A stretch of 64,000 nt of DNA from the NCBI RefSeq assembly GCF_001931675.1, contig NZ_CP014839.1:2480001-2544000 (forward strand), in the 5' to 3' direction. Origin of the DNA: Pandoraea thiooxydans. Its GTDB lineage: Bacteria; Pseudomonadota; Gammaproteobacteria; Burkholderiales; Burkholderiaceae. Below the pieces are notes generated by a model that did no database searches, was not told the origin of the DNA, and saw nothing but the letters and a program-made list of their open reading frames with translations. Within the stretch, counting starts at the first letter, position 1, and the number at the start of each line of letters is the position of its first letter. Shown here piece after piece: positions 47,870-57,687 of the stretch. Position numbers and translations under genes: made by a program.

Positions 47870-50800
47870 ATGTCCGCGATCGCGCTTGAAGCCGGCACGA
47901 GCGCCCCGCTGGGCGCCAGCTGGGATGGCCGCGGCGTCAACTTCGCGGTCTATTCCCGGCATGCCGAGCAAATCGAGCTTTGCCTGTTCGATGCGGCCGG
48001 TCACCGTGAAATCGCCCGCGTGCCGCTGCCGGCGCGCAGCGGCGACATCTGGCACGGGTATCTGGCAGGCGCGTCGCCCGGGCTGCTCTACGGCTACCGT
48101 GCGCATGGCCCCGACGCGCCGTGGCTGGGCCACCGATTCAACCCCGCCAAGCTGCTGCTGGATCCCTACGCGCGCGAGCTGTTCGGCACCTTCACATGGC
48201 ACGACGCGGTGCTGGGCGCGACGCCCGACGGCACGCCCGACCGGCGCGACAGCGCGCCGTATATGCCGAAGTGCCGCGTCGTCGTGCCGCTGCCGCGCTT
48301 CGGCGCGCGCGCGCCGGATGCCGCAGCCGAGCTCCCCCGCCAATCGCTCCACCCTCGCCCCCCTCGGCCGGACACGCCGTGGCGCGACACGGTGCTCTAC
48401 GAGCTGCACGTGCGGGGTTTTACGTTGTGCCACCCGGAGGTGCCGCCGGCGCTGCGCGGCACGGTGGCCGCGCTGGCCGAGCCGGCTATCGTTGCGCACC
48501 TGCACCAACTGGGCGTGAGTGCGATCGAGCTGTTGCCGATTTCGGCGTTTATCGACGAGAAGCATCTGGTCGATCGCGGGTTGCGCAATTACTGGGGCTA
48601 CAACCCGATCTCGTTTCTGGCGATGCATCGCGCCTATCTGGGCGAAGAAACGATCGAGGCCTTCGTGCACACGATCGACCGCCTGCACGAGGCCGGTATC
48701 GAGATCGTGCTCGACGTCGTCTTCGCGCATACCGCCGAAGGCGATCAGGCCGGCCCGACGCTGTCGTTTCGTGGGCTGGACAACGCCGTCTATTACCGGC
48801 TCGCCCCGGCCACTCCGGGCGCCCCGGCGCGCTATGTCGACGATACAGGCTGCGGCAATACGCTCGATTTCTCGCAGCCGGCGGTGGTCGCGCTGGCGCT
48901 GGCGGCACTGCGCTACTGGGCCTTCGAGGTTGGCGTGGACGGTTTTCGTTTCGATCTGGCGCCGGTGCTCGGGCGCGATCGCGACGGCGTCTTCCGCGCG
49001 CACGCGCCGCTGTTCGAAGCGATCGCGGCCGACCCCGATCTTTGCGCGCTCAAGCTGATCGCCGAGCCGTGGGACATGGGCGCACCGGGATATTTCCTGG
49101 GTGCGTTTGGCGCGCCGTTCGGGCAATGGAACGATCGCTATCGCGACGGCGCGCGACGCTTCTGGCGTGGCGACCGGGCCGCGCGCGGCGAATTCGCGAC
49201 CCGTCTGGCGGGCTCGGCCGACATCTTCACGCACGCGGCGCGTGCCCCCCAGGCCAGCATCAATTTCGTGACCGCGCACGACGGCTTCACGCTGGCCGAC
49301 TTCACCGCCTACCAGGCCAAGCACAACGAGGCCAACGGCGAACACAACCGCGACGGCACCGACAGCAACTGGAGCCTGAATTGCGGCGTCGAGGGCGACA
49401 CCGCCGAGCCGGCCATCCTGGCGCGGCGGCGACGCCTGCGGCAGTCGTTGCTGGGCACGCTGCTGCTCTCGCACGGCACCCCGATGCTGCAAGCCGGCGA
49501 CGAACTCTCGCGCAGCCAGCGCGGCAACAACAATGCCTACTGCCAGGACAATCCGACCAGCTGGATCGATTGGTCGGCGCGCGGCGATGCCCTGCGCGAT
49601 CTGCGCGCCTTCGTGCAACGCGCCGCCGCGTTGCGCCGGCATCTGCCGCTGCTGCGCCAGACGCGGTTTTTCGATAGCCACCCGCTGCCCGCGCATCCGG
49701 GCTACGCGGACATTGCCTGGCTGCGTGCCGACGGCACGCCGATGACCCCGGCGGACTGGAACGACGACGCGGCGCACGCCGAGAGGGCCGCCAATACGCT
49801 GCTCATTCTGCTGACGGACCCCGCTGCCACGGCCGGCGCGTGCGACCAGCTGCTGATCGCCTGCAATGCCGATACGCGCTCACGGCATGTGCTTCTGCCG
49901 GCACCGGCGCGCGGCACGGATTGGCTTTGCGTGCTCGACAGCGCCGCCGCGCCGCATCAGGGTGCGGCGGCGCTGCATGCGGCGGGCAGTTGGATCGAGT
50001 TGCCCGACAGCACGCTGATCGCCCTGGTGCCGCGCGATGCGGGACCGCTCACGCACGACCTGGGCGTGACGCCCGGGTTGGCCCGGCGTGCCCGGGACGC
50101 CGGCGTTTTGGACGAATACGCGGATATCGACGGCACGCGCCGTCAGGTGCCGGCGCAAACACTCGAACGGCTGATCGCCGCAGCGATGGGCGCCTCGCCG
50201 GTAACAGCAGCGGCCGCGGCCACGCACCTGCTCGCCGCCAGCCAGGGTCCGCCACCGGCCTGCTGGCTGCCGGCCGGCCTGGCCAAAGCGCCGGGCCGCT
50301 GGGCGCTGTCAGCGCAAATCTACAGCCTGCGCTCGGCGCAGAGTTGGGGCATTGGCGACTACGATGACCTGGCGCATCTGGTCGAATTGGCGGCCCAGGC
50401 CGGCGCGGACGGCGTGTTGCTGAGCCCTGTGCATGCGTTGTCGCTCACGCGCCCGGACTGTGCCTCGCCTTACGCGCCGAGCGATCGCCTGATGCTCAAC
50501 GTGCTGCTGATCTCGGTGCCGCGCGCGGCTGGATGTGAGCCGCCGGAGCGCTATCGCCGCTTCATCGAGCGTGACGACGTGCGCGCCGAGCTTGTGCGCC
50601 TCGAAAACGCGCCGCTGATCGACTATGCGGCGGTCGCCGCCCTCAAGCTGGGTGCGCTCGCGCTGCTGCACGAGGCGTTTGCCGCCCGCCATCTGGGCAC
50701 CGCGCCAAGCGCGCTGGGTGCGGCCTTTTTGCGCTTTCGCGAAACGGCCGGCACGGCGCTGCGCGATTACACGGTGTTCGAAGCATTGAACGAAAGTCTG

Positions 50801-51958
50801 GCGCGGCAGCACGGCCGGCATCTGCCCTGGTCGCAATGGCCGCAGGCGCTGCGCGATCCGCGTTCCACCGACGTCGAAACGTTCGCCGCCACGCATGCCT
50901 CGCGTGTCGAATTTTTTGCGTATCTGCAATGGCTGGCATGGCGGCAATGGCGCCATGCCAGCGCCCGCGCGCGCCGTGCCGGCATGTCGCTGGGCTTGAT
51001 CACCGACCTGGCGCTGGGCGCCGATTGCGACAGTGCCGAGACCTGGCGATGGCCCGGACTCGCCGCGCTCGAGGTCGAGCTGGGCGCGCCGCCCGATGCC
51101 TTCTCCCCCAAGGGGCAACGGTGGGGCGCGCCGCCGTGGCGCCCGCGGCGACTGGCCGAACTCGACTATGCGCCGTTCGACGCCTTGCTGGCCGCGGCCA
51201 TGCGCGGGGCCGGCGCGATTCGTCTCGATCACGTGATGGGGCTGATGCGGCAGTTCTGGCTGCCGCGCGAAGACACGGCCGCGCAAGGCGGCTACGTCGC
51301 TTATCCGTTCGATGCGCTGCTGGCGCGGGTCGCGCTGGCGAGCCGGCATTACCGCTGCGCGGTGATCGGCGAGGATCTGGGCAATGTGCCGCCCGGCTTG
51401 CGCGAGCGGCTGGCCCAGGCGTGCATCCTGGGTTGCCGCGTGGTTTATTTCGAGCGCGCGAGCGATGGCCGCTTCGTGCCCGCGCAGGACTTCACGCCAT
51501 TGAGCGCGGTATCGATTGCAACGCACGATTTGCCGACCGTCGCGGGTTTTCTTGGCGGTGCCGACATCGACGAGCGTGAAGCGCGCGGCCTGTATGAGAG
51601 CCCCGGACAAGCGGCGAGCGCGCGCGCGGAGCGCGCCGACGCGGTGGCTTGCCTGCGCCGCGCGCTGGCGCCGCATGGCCTGCCGCAGGAGGGCCCGCAG
51701 CCCGACGCCGAGGCATTCGCACGCGCGCTGCACCGCTTTCTCGCGGCCAGCGGCAGCCGCCTGGCCATCGTGCAGTTCGACGACGTCGCGGGCGTGCGCC
51801 GGCAGGCCAACCTGCCCGGCTGGGGCGACGCCGCGCCGAACTGGCGCCAGCGCCTGCCGCAGAGCCTCGAGGCTCTGGCGCACGACGGCAGGTTTGGCGA
51901 ATTGGCGTCGATCTTCAGCGTGCGTTCGAATTCGCCCGACGGGCCCGGTGCCGTTTAG
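47870..51958 (+). CDS. glgX-malQ: GlgX-MalQ fusion: glycogen debranching enzyme / 4-alpha-glucanotransferase
   Basis: One uninterrupted 1362-residue protein joining two enzymes. Residues 1-720 are GlgX (isoamylase-type GH13): CBM48, nucleophile Asp362 in GFRFDLAP, acid/base Glu399 in IAEPWDMG, and VTAHDGFTLADFTAY. Residues about 735-1362 are MalQ (GH77): SLRSAQSWGIGDYDDL, nucleophile Asp1120 in IRLDHVMGLM, acid/base Glu1168 in IGEDLGNVPPGL and ATHDLPTVAGF. GlgX removes the short limit-dextrin branches left by phosphorylase; MalQ disproportionates the released maltooligosaccharides back to longer chains usable by GlgP. No internal stop or start signal separates them. Both sets of catalytic residues look intact. 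Confidence 0.93.
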   Translation: MSAIALEAGTSAPLGASWDGRGVNFAVYSRHAEQIELCLFDAAGHREIARVPLPARSGDIWHGYLAGASPGLLYGYRAHGPDAPWLGHRFNPAKLLLDPYARELFGTFTWHDAVLGATPDGTPDRRDSAPYMPKCRVVVPLPRFGARAPDAAAELPRQSLHPRPPRPDTPWRDTVLYELHVRGFTLCHPEVPPALRGTVAALAEPAIVAHLHQLGVSAIELLPISAFIDEKHLVDRGLRNYWGYNPISFLAMHRAYLGEETIEAFVHTIDRLHEAGIEIVLDVVFAHTAEGDQAGPTLSFRGLDNAVYYRLAPATPGAPARYVDDTGCGNTLDFSQPAVVALALAALRYWAFEVGVDGFRFDLAPVLGRDRDGVFRAHAPLFEAIAADPDLCALKLIAEPWDMGAPGYFLGAFGAPFGQWNDRYRDGARRFWRGDRAARGEFATRLAGSADIFTHAARAPQASINFVTAHDGFTLADFTAYQAKHNEANGEHNRDGTDSNWSLNCGVEGDTAEPAILARRRRLRQSLLGTLLLSHGTPMLQAGDELSRSQRGNNNAYCQDNPTSWIDWSARGDALRDLRAFVQRAAALRRHLPLLRQTRFFDSHPLPAHPGYADIAWLRADGTPMTPADWNDDAAHAERAANTLLILLTDPAATAGACDQLLIACNADTRSRHVLLPAPARGTDWLCVLDSAAAPHQGAAALHAAGSWIELPDSTLIALVPRDAGPLTHDLGVTPGLARRARDAGVLDEYADIDGTRRQVPAQTLERLIAAAMGASPVTAAAAATHLLAASQGPPPACWLPAGLAKAPGRWALSAQIYSLRSAQSWGIGDYDDLAHLVELAAQAGADGVLLSPVHALSLTRPDCASPYAPSDRLMLNVLLISVPRAAGCEPPERYRRFIERDDVRAELVRLENAPLIDYAAVAALKLGALALLHEAFAARHLGTAPSALGAAFLRFRETAGTALRDYTVFEALNESLARQHGRHLPWSQWPQALRDPRSTDVETFAATHASRVEFFAYLQWLAWRQWRHASARARRAGMSLGLITDLALGADCDSAETWRWPGLAALEVELGAPPDAFSPKGQRWGAPPWRPRRLAELDYAPFDALLAAAMRGAGAIRLDHVMGLMRQFWLPREDTAAQGGYVAYPFDALLARVALASRHYRCAVIGEDLGNVPPGLRERLAQACILGCRVVYFERASDGRFVPAQDFTPLSAVSIATHDLPTVAGFLGGADIDEREARGLYESPGQAASARAERADAVACLRRALAPHGLPQEGPQPDAEAFARALHRFLAASGSRLAIVQFDDVAGVRRQANLPGWGDAAPNWRQRLPQSLEALAHDGRFGELASIFSVRSNSPDGPGAV

Positions 51959-52014
51959 CGACAGGCAAATCCCGAGCCGGCCAGAGCGCGCCGGACGCCG
52001 GTGTGGCGCGACGC

Positions 52015-53064
52015 TCAGCAGATGCGCGGCAATTGCTCGCCGCTGAGCCAGTCCAGCTCCCGCAGGCCGCCAAGTGTCGCCAGATGCACGCCGGACGCGC
52101 GCTCAGGTGCGATGACGCGCCCGATCGCCGCGGCCTGCGCGTCGAACCGGCGCAAATGCGCCAGTGCGCGCTCGGCATGATCGGCCGGCACCACGGCGAC
52201 GAAACGTCCTTCGTTGGCGACATAGAGCGGATCCAGCCCGAGAATTTCGCAGGCGCCGCGAACCGGCTCGGCGACGGCAATCCGGTCTTCGTCGAGTTCG
52301 ATGGTCACGTTGGCATCGCGCGCGATCTCGATCAGCCCGGTCGCCAACCCGCCGCGGGTCAGATCGCGCAGGCAATGCAGCTCGACGCCGCCGTCGATCA
52401 GGTCGAGCACGGCAGCGGCCAGCGGCGCGCAGTCGCTGGTAATCTCCGTCTCGAACCCCAGTGCCTCGCGCACGGCCAGAATGGCGACGCCATGACGGCC
52501 GATGTCGCCGCTCAGAATCACCGTGTCGCCCGGCCGCACGCGGCGCGGCGCGATCGGCCGCGGCGCGCGCAGCAAGCCCACGCCGGCCGTGTTCACATAC
52601 AGGCCGTCGCCCTTGCCCCGCTCGACCACCTTGGTGTCGCCCGTGACGATCCGCACGCCCGCGGCCAGCGCCGCCTGTCGCATGGAGGCGGCGACCCGGC
52701 GCAAGTCGTCGATGGGCAACCCCTCTTCCAGGATCAGGCCCACGCTCAGATAAAGCGGTTGCGCGCCGCACATCGCCAGGTCGTTGACGGTGCCATTGAC
52801 CGCCAGCGAGCCGATGTCGCCTCCCGGGAAAAACAGCGGCCGCACCACATACGAGTCGGTGGTAAAGGCCAGCCGCGCGCCGTCGATCCCCAGTTCCGCG
52901 CCGTCGTGCGTGAAGTCGTCCGGCGCCAGGCCGAAGGCGGGCCGGAAAATATCGTCGATCAGCCGGCACGTGAGGCGGCCGCCGCCGCCGTGGGCCAGTT
53001 CGATGATGTCGCTCGCGCCGGCCGGCAACGGACAAGCCGGCGCGGTGAAGGATGAATCGCTCAT
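52015..53064 (-). CDS. hypE: Hydrogenase maturation protein HypE
   Basis: A 349-residue ATP-dependent dehydratase that turns the carbamoylated C-terminal cysteine into thiocyanate, giving the cyanide ligands of the [NiFe] active site. AIR-synthase-like features: [45 protein letters not shown]. The C-terminus ends PRIC, the cysteine that is modified. The start at 53064 overlaps the hypD stop by 4 bases. Last gene of the hydrogenase run, tail-to-tail with glgX-malQ across 56 bases. Confidence 0.96.
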   Translation of the reverse strand: MSDSSFTAPACPLPAGASDIIELAHGGGGRLTCRLIDDIFRPAFGLAPDDFTHDGAELGIDGARLAFTTDSYVVRPLFFPGGDIGSLAVNGTVNDLAMCGAQPLYLSVGLILEEGLPIDDLRRVAASMRQAALAAGVRIVTGDTKVVERGKGDGLYVNTAGVGLLRAPRPIAPRRVRPGDTVILSGDIGRHGVAILAVREALGFETEITSDCAPLAAAVLDLIDGGVELHCLRDLTRGGLATGLIEIARDANVTIELDEDRIAVAEPVRGACEILGLDPLYVANEGRFVAVVPADHAERALAHLRRFDAQAAAIGRVIAPERASGVHLATLGGLRELDWLSGEQLPRIC

Positions 53065-54194
53065 GGTGCCCCCCTGCCAGGATTGGCGCCGTCGGCACGC
53101 TCGGCGGCCTGCCGTGGCCGATATCGGAAATAGGCCGCGCAGACACCCTCGGACGACACCATGGTCGCGCCCAGCGGATGCTCCGGCGTGCAGCGCGTGC
53201 CGAACGCGGGGCAATCGCACGGTTTCTTGCGCCCGCGCAACAGCTCGCCAGCGATGCATTCGCCCGGCCGTTCGCGCGGCGCCGGTCCGCTCGCGAAGCG
53301 CTCGAGCGCATCGAAGCGTTTGTATGCGGGCGCCAGGCCGAGCCCGCTGGCCGCAATCTCGCCCATGCCGCGCCATTGCTGGGCCTGCACCGTGAACACT
53401 TTGGCAAGCGCCTCGCGCGCCAGCACGTTGCCTTCGCGCCGCACGACCCGGCTGTACTGGTTTTCGACGACGGCGGCGCCGGCCTCCAACTGCCGGATGC
53501 ACAGATACAGGCCCTGCAGCAGATCGATGGGCTCAAAGCCCGTCACCACGATCGGGATGTTAAAGCGCCTGGCGATGGGTTCGTACTCGGCGTACCCCAT
53601 CACCGTGCAGACGTGGCCGGCCGCCAGAAAGCCCTGCACCAGATTGCCGGGGTCGCCGAGGATCGTCTCGATGGCGGGCGGCACGAGCACGTGGCTGACC
53701 AGCAGGAAAAAATTGTCGAGCTGCTCGCGCTCGGCCTGCAGCACCGCCATCGCCGTGGCCGGCGCGGTCGTCTCGAAGCCGATCGCGAAAAACACCACCG
53801 CGCGCTCGGGGCGCGCTCGCGCCAGCGCCACGGCGTCGAGCGGCGAGTAGACGATCCGCACGTCGGCGCCGCGCGCCTTGGCCGCCAGCAGGCTGTCGCC
53901 GTCGCCCGGCACCCGCAACATGTCGCCGAACGAGCAGAACGTCACGTCGGGCCGGGCCGCGATCGCGACGGCCGCATCGATCACGCCGGCCGGCGTCACG
54001 CACACCGGGCAACCCGGGCCATGCAGCAGCGTCACGCCCTCGGGCAGCAGCCGGTCGATGCCGTAGCGCACGATCGAATGGGTCTGCCCGCCGCAGATTT
54101 CCATGATGGTCCAGGGCCGTGTCGTCACGCGCGCGATGGCCTCGGCATAGCGGCGCGCCTTGGCCGGCTCGCGCCATTCATCGACGTATTTCAT
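53061..54194 (-). CDS. hypD: Hydrogenase maturation protein HypD
   Basis: A 377-residue iron-sulfur protein that, with HypC, holds the Fe(CN)2CO unit being built. Conserved motifs: [53 protein letters not shown], and near the C-terminus the 4Fe-4S cysteines in [23 protein letters not shown] and CTPEHPLGA. Its start overlaps the hypC stop by 4 bases and its stop overlaps the hypE start by 4 bases. Confidence 0.96.
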   Translation of the reverse strand: MKYVDEWREPAKARRYAEAIARVTTRPWTIMEICGGQTHSIVRYGIDRLLPEGVTLLHGPGCPVCVTPAGVIDAAVAIAARPDVTFCSFGDMLRVPGDGDSLLAAKARGADVRIVYSPLDAVALARARPERAVVFFAIGFETTAPATAMAVLQAEREQLDNFFLLVSHVLVPPAIETILGDPGNLVQGFLAAGHVCTVMGYAEYEPIARRFNIPIVVTGFEPIDLLQGLYLCIRQLEAGAAVVENQYSRVVRREGNVLAREALAKVFTVQAQQWRGMGEIAASGLGLAPAYKRFDALERFASGPAPRERPGECIAGELLRGRKKPCDCPAFGTRCTPEHPLGATMVSSEGVCAAYFRYRPRQAAERADGANPGRGAP

Positions 54195-54433
54195 GCGTCG
54201 CCCTCCTCTGCATTCTCCTCGGTAAAGCAGGCCAGCGTGCGCAGCGCCTCCTGCTCGTCGAGCACCGCGATGGCCAGCCCCGCGTGCACCAGCACGTATT
54301 GCCCGGCCAGCGCTTGCGGCACATAAGCGAGATTGACCTGTTTGACGATGCCGGCGAAGTCGACTCGCCCTTGCCGCGTCAGCGGATCGTCGCCATCGGT
54401 GTCCAATATCCTTCCGGGAACGGCAAGGCACAT
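54191..54433 (-). CDS. hypC: Hydrogenase maturation chaperone HypC/HybG
   Basis: An 80-residue protein beginning MCLAVPGRI; the N-terminal cysteine after removal of Met binds the iron unit and the hydrogenase large subunit. The [16 protein letters not shown] and [20 protein letters not shown] segments match the family. Its ATG overlaps the last base of the hypF stop (TAATG), showing tight coupling. Standard length for the family. Confidence 0.95.
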   Translation of the reverse strand: MCLAVPGRILDTDGDDPLTRQGRVDFAGIVKQVNLAYVPQALAGQYVLVHAGLAIAVLDEQEALRTLACFTEENAEEGDA

Positions 54434-56859
54434 TATGTTTTCTCCTCCATCAACGGGTGGCGGGCGAACGCCGCCTGGCCGGCGGCGAGCCCACCGTCGT
54501 TGGGCGGCACGCGGTGGTGCCGCCAGACCGCCAATCCGGCCGCGCGCAGCCCGGCGGCGGCGCGCTCGCTCAGCAACGCGTTCTGAAAACATCCGCCGCT
54601 GAGCAGAACGCGCGGCTCGCCCACCCGCGCGGCGACTTCGACGACGAGCTGCGCGAGCGCCTGGTGAAAGCCGGCGGCCAGATCGGCGGCGTCCACCCCG
54701 TTCAGGCGGGCCCGCACCAGTGCGGCCAGCGTCGGCCGCCAGTCGGCGACGATCCGGCGCGCGGCTTCGCGAAGCACGGGCGCGGCCAGCGGGTAACACC
54801 CCGCCGCGCAGGTCGCTGCAGCTTCCAGCGCGATCGCGGCTTCGCCATCAAAGCTGCTGCGCGCACACAGGCCGAGCAGCGCGGCAACCGCGTCGAACAG
54901 CCGCCCGGCGCTGGATGTCCACGGGGCGTGTGCGCCGCGCGCGAGCATGGCCGCGAACACGCGCCGCTCACGCGGCGCCAGCGCGGCGATGGGCGGCAAA
55001 GCAGCCAGCGACGCGTCGTCGAACATGGCATCGCCGAACACCGCATGCAGCGCACCGAGCGCCGCGCGATCCGGCTCGCGCACCGCCGCTTCGCCACCGG
55101 GCAGCCGAAACGGCTGCAGATGGGCAACGCGGCAATAAGCATCGCGCTTGACCAGGATGAATTCTCCGCCCCACACCGTGCCGTCGCCGCCGTAGCCGCT
55201 GCCATCCCAGGCTACGCCGAGCAACGGAGCGGACAAGCCGTTGTCGGCCATGCCGGCCAGCACGTGCGCCAGATGATGCGGCACATATTGCACGGCGCTC
55301 GCCTCTCGTTCGGCCACCTGCGTGCTGTGGTAGTCCGGATGCGTGTCGCATGCCACGGTTTGCGGCCTCACGCGGTAAAGCCGCCGCATCGCCTCAATGC
55401 CGCCGGCAAATGCCGTGCGCGCGCGCACGCCTTCGAGATCGCCGACATAGGGCCCCAGCACCAGTTGCTCGGCATAGGCGAGCGCGACCGCGCTTTTGCC
55501 ATGCCCGCCCAGCGCCAGGGTCGGGTTCGGGTTCGGGGTCAGGGTCGGGGATGCATCGGACTCATCGTTTGACGACAGCACGAGCGGCGCGTACCCGCGC
55601 GCGTTGCGCAGCACCACCGGCTCGCCGCCGATCACGCGCGTGACGGAGTCGTCGACCGGATGCGCGATCGGCCGGTCGTGCACGAGAAACAGGTCGGCGA
55701 GCCCGGCCAGCTGCTCGAGCGCCTGCGTTTCGTCGGCGACGATCGGATCCCCGCCCCGGTTACCGCTGGTGGCAACCACCGGGGCGCCGAGTTCGCGCAT
55801 CAGCAGGTGATGCAGCGGCGTGTACGGCAGCATGATGCCGAGCCAGGGGTTGAGCGGCGCGACACTGGGCACGACGCTCGGCGGCACGCCGCCCATGCCG
55901 TGCGCGCCGGTGGCCGGCGAAAACCGTATCGCACCCTCGCGCGCGCGCAGCAATACGATCGGCGCGGCGGGCGAACACAACAGTTGCCGCTCCAACGGGT
56001 CGACCTCGGCCAGTGCCTGGGCCGCTTCACAATCCGGCACCATGAGCGCGAACGGCTTGGTCGGCCGGCCCTTGCGCTCGCGCAGGCGGCGCACCGCCAG
56101 GTCGTTGCGCGCATCGACCAGCAACTGGAAACCGCCCAGGCCCTTGAGCGCGACGATCACGCCGTCGCGCAGCGCACCGGCCGCGCCGAGCAGCGCCTGG
56201 TCGCCGGCGGCGATCTCGCGCCCGGCCGCATCCCACAGACGCAACTGCGGACCGCAGCGCGGGCAGGCGTTCGTTTCGGCGTGAAAGCGCCGCGAACGCG
56301 GGTCGTCGTATTCGGCCTGGCACGCCGCGCACATCGCGAAGCGCCGCATCGTCGTGCGCGCCCGGTCGTATGGCACGTCCTCGATCAGGCTGAAGCGCGG
56401 GCCGCACTGCACGCAGGTGGTAAACGGATACCGGTAGCGCCGGTTGCCCGGCTCGCGAATCTCGGCCAGGCAGGCCGCGCAGGTCGCCAGGTCCGGCAGC
56501 ACGACCGGTAAGCGGGGTTGGTCCGGCGCCCGTTCCTGCCGGCTCGGCAAAATGGAAAAGTCCCGCTGGCCGGTCGGCGCGATCCGACGCACGCGCCGGG
56601 CGCGCATTGCCGCCGGCGGCGCGAGTTCCGCTTCCAGCCTCGCCAGGAACCGCGCCAAGGCCGGCGCCACGCCTTCGATCTCGAGCGCGACGCCCTCGGC
56701 CGTATTGCGCACGAAGCCGGTCAATCCCTCGCTCACGGCCAGGCGATGCACAAAGGGCCGAAAGCCGACACCTTGCACCGCGCCGCCCGCTTCGATCCTT
56801 AGCCGGCCCACCTCGTCCGGGTCTTGCGACAACGCTTCGGCATCCTGACATTGATTCAC
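54433..56859 (-). CDS. hypF: Carbamoyltransferase HypF
   Basis: An 808-residue protein (family about 750) making the carbamoyl group used for the cyanide ligands. Domains: acylphosphatase ([14 protein letters not shown], residues 20-110), two zinc fingers ([15 protein letters not shown] and [14 protein letters not shown]), YrdC-like domain, and a Kae1-like domain with HHLAHVLA. A short low-complexity [16 protein letters not shown] insert (about residue 437) reflects a GGGTTC-like tandem in the DNA. The start taken is GTG at 56859 with GGAGGA upstream; GTG at 56895, overlapping the hypA stop, is an alternative. Confidence 0.94.
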   Translation of the reverse strand: MNQCQDAEALSQDPDEVGRLRIEAGGAVQGVGFRPFVHRLAVSEGLTGFVRNTAEGVALEIEGVAPALARFLARLEAELAPPAAMRARRVRRIAPTGQRDFSILPSRQERAPDQPRLPVVLPDLATCAACLAEIREPGNRRYRYPFTTCVQCGPRFSLIEDVPYDRARTTMRRFAMCAACQAEYDDPRSRRFHAETNACPRCGPQLRLWDAAGREIAAGDQALLGAAGALRDGVIVALKGLGGFQLLVDARNDLAVRRLRERKGRPTKPFALMVPDCEAAQALAEVDPLERQLLCSPAAPIVLLRAREGAIRFSPATGAHGMGGVPPSVVPSVAPLNPWLGIMLPYTPLHHLLMRELGAPVVATSGNRGGDPIVADETQALEQLAGLADLFLVHDRPIAHPVDDSVTRVIGGEPVVLRNARGYAPLVLSSNDESDASPTLTPNPNPTLALGGHGKSAVALAYAEQLVLGPYVGDLEGVRARTAFAGGIEAMRRLYRVRPQTVACDTHPDYHSTQVAEREASAVQYVPHHLAHVLAGMADNGLSAPLLGVAWDGSGYGGDGTVWGGEFILVKRDAYCRVAHLQPFRLPGGEAAVREPDRAALGALHAVFGDAMFDDASLAALPPIAALAPRERRVFAAMLARGAHAPWTSSAGRLFDAVAALLGLCARSSFDGEAAIALEAAATCAAGCYPLAAPVLREAARRIVADWRPTLAALVRARLNGVDAADLAAGFHQALAQLVVEVAARVGEPRVLLSGGCFQNALLSERAAAGLRAAGLAVWRHHRVPPNDGGLAAGQAAFARHPLMEEKT
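55516..55550 (+). repeat. Imperfect GGGTC/GGGTTC tandem inside hypF
   Basis: Six consecutive G-run units (GGGTC or GGGTTC variants) in 35 bases. It encodes the Pro/Thr/Asn-rich insertion of HypF on the other strand and is a candidate slippage site or G-quadruplex-forming sequence. Confidence 0.6.
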
Positions 56860-56891
56860 GATCCAGATTTCCTCCGGGTTCTGGCGACCTA

Positions 56892-57176
56892 TCACCCCTC
56901 GCCCTCGTCGTCGGGCACTTCGAGTTCCAGGCTCTGCAAAACCACATGCTGCGCGTTCGGATCGAGCGGGTCGTGCGAGGTGACGATTTGCAGACTCGCA
57001 TGTTCGGCCAGCGTGCCGCGCGCGGCCTCCTCGAAATGCTCGCGAAAATGCTCGGGCGAAAACTGGCTGAGCGCGCCAAGCCACACGCACACCTGCTTGA
57101 TGCCAAGCGCATCGGCCTGGGCCGCGGCGACCGTCAGGCGCTCGACCAGGTCTTTGGCAATTCCGGTTTCATGCAT
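56892..57176 (-). CDS. hypA: HypA-like nickel chaperone lacking the zinc domain
   Basis: A 94-residue protein (family about 113). The N-terminal MHE nickel-binding motif and [32 protein letters not shown] and LAEHASLQI segments match HypA/HybF, and the C-terminal HVVLQSLELEV matches the last strand. The zinc-finger with two CxxC pairs that normally lies between is deleted; only one cysteine remains (QVCVWL). Overlaps the protease gene before it by 8 bases. hypB is not found in the window. It may still deliver nickel, or work with another HypA/B pair elsewhere. Confidence 0.88.
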   Translation of the reverse strand: MHETGIAKDLVERLTVAAAQADALGIKQVCVWLGALSQFSPEHFREHFEEAARGTLAEHASLQIVTSHDPLDPNAQHVVLQSLELEVPDDEGEG

Positions 57177-57687
57177 CGGGGACCTCCGTTGACGGAGCGC
57201 GTCGCAGCCGCTCCACTTCCTCTATCACGCGCTCGACGACTGTCTCGACGGCCGCCGCGACGGCGGGGGTAAGCGGCGCGCCAGGATCGAAACAGGCGCC
57301 CTCGAGCGCATATACGATGGTCGTCCTGGGCGCCAGGCCCAGAGCGTCGGCCAGCGCCAGCGACTCGGCCAGGCCGAACGCGTGGCTGGACGCGGGCGAC
57401 GCTTGCAGCGCGAGCGCCTCAAGCCCGGTTTCGGTCGAGTCGATGCGGCTGACCCGCCCGGGCACTCCTCGCGGCGCCGCGGCATCGACGCACACCAGCG
57501 CATCGATGCCAGCGACGTCGTCGCTCAATAGGGTCATATCGCCGCCGCGCACCAGCACACGCACGCCGTCGGGCAGGCGGCCGGCCAGCCGGCGCGCGAC
57601 CTCGGGGCCCGCGCCATCGTCACCGCGATCCGGATTGCCGACGCCGATCACGCAAACGCGGAGCGAAGGAGCGGCGCAGCGCATCAT
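57169..57687 (-). CDS. Hydrogenase maturation protease (HycI/HyaD family)
   Basis: A 172-residue endopeptidase that removes the C-terminal tail of the large subunit after nickel insertion. Motifs: [19 protein letters not shown] with the nickel-sensing acid, a middle [11 protein letters not shown], and SHAFGL with the metal-contacting histidine. The ATG at 57687 overlaps the large-subunit stop (ATGA), so it is translationally coupled to its substrate. The large subunit's C-terminal tail is present (see that entry). Confidence 0.93.
   Translation of the reverse strand: MMRCAAPSLRVCVIGVGNPDRGDDGAGPEVARRLAGRLPDGVRVLVRGGDMTLLSDDVAGIDALVCVDAAAPRGVPGRVSRIDSTETGLEALALQASPASSHAFGLAESLALADALGLAPRTTIVYALEGACFDPGAPLTPAVAAAVETVVERVIEEVERLRRAPSTEVPDA

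Noticed and set aside
46427-49777. Minus-strand frame of 1116 codons opposite glgB and glgX-malQ
   Set aside because: High-GC antisense frame; the plus-strand proteins have all catalytic residues of their families.
51975-52020. GC-rich imperfect hairpin between glgX-malQ and hypE as a bidirectional terminator
   Set aside because: Stem pairing requires a bulge and there is no T-rich tail on either side.
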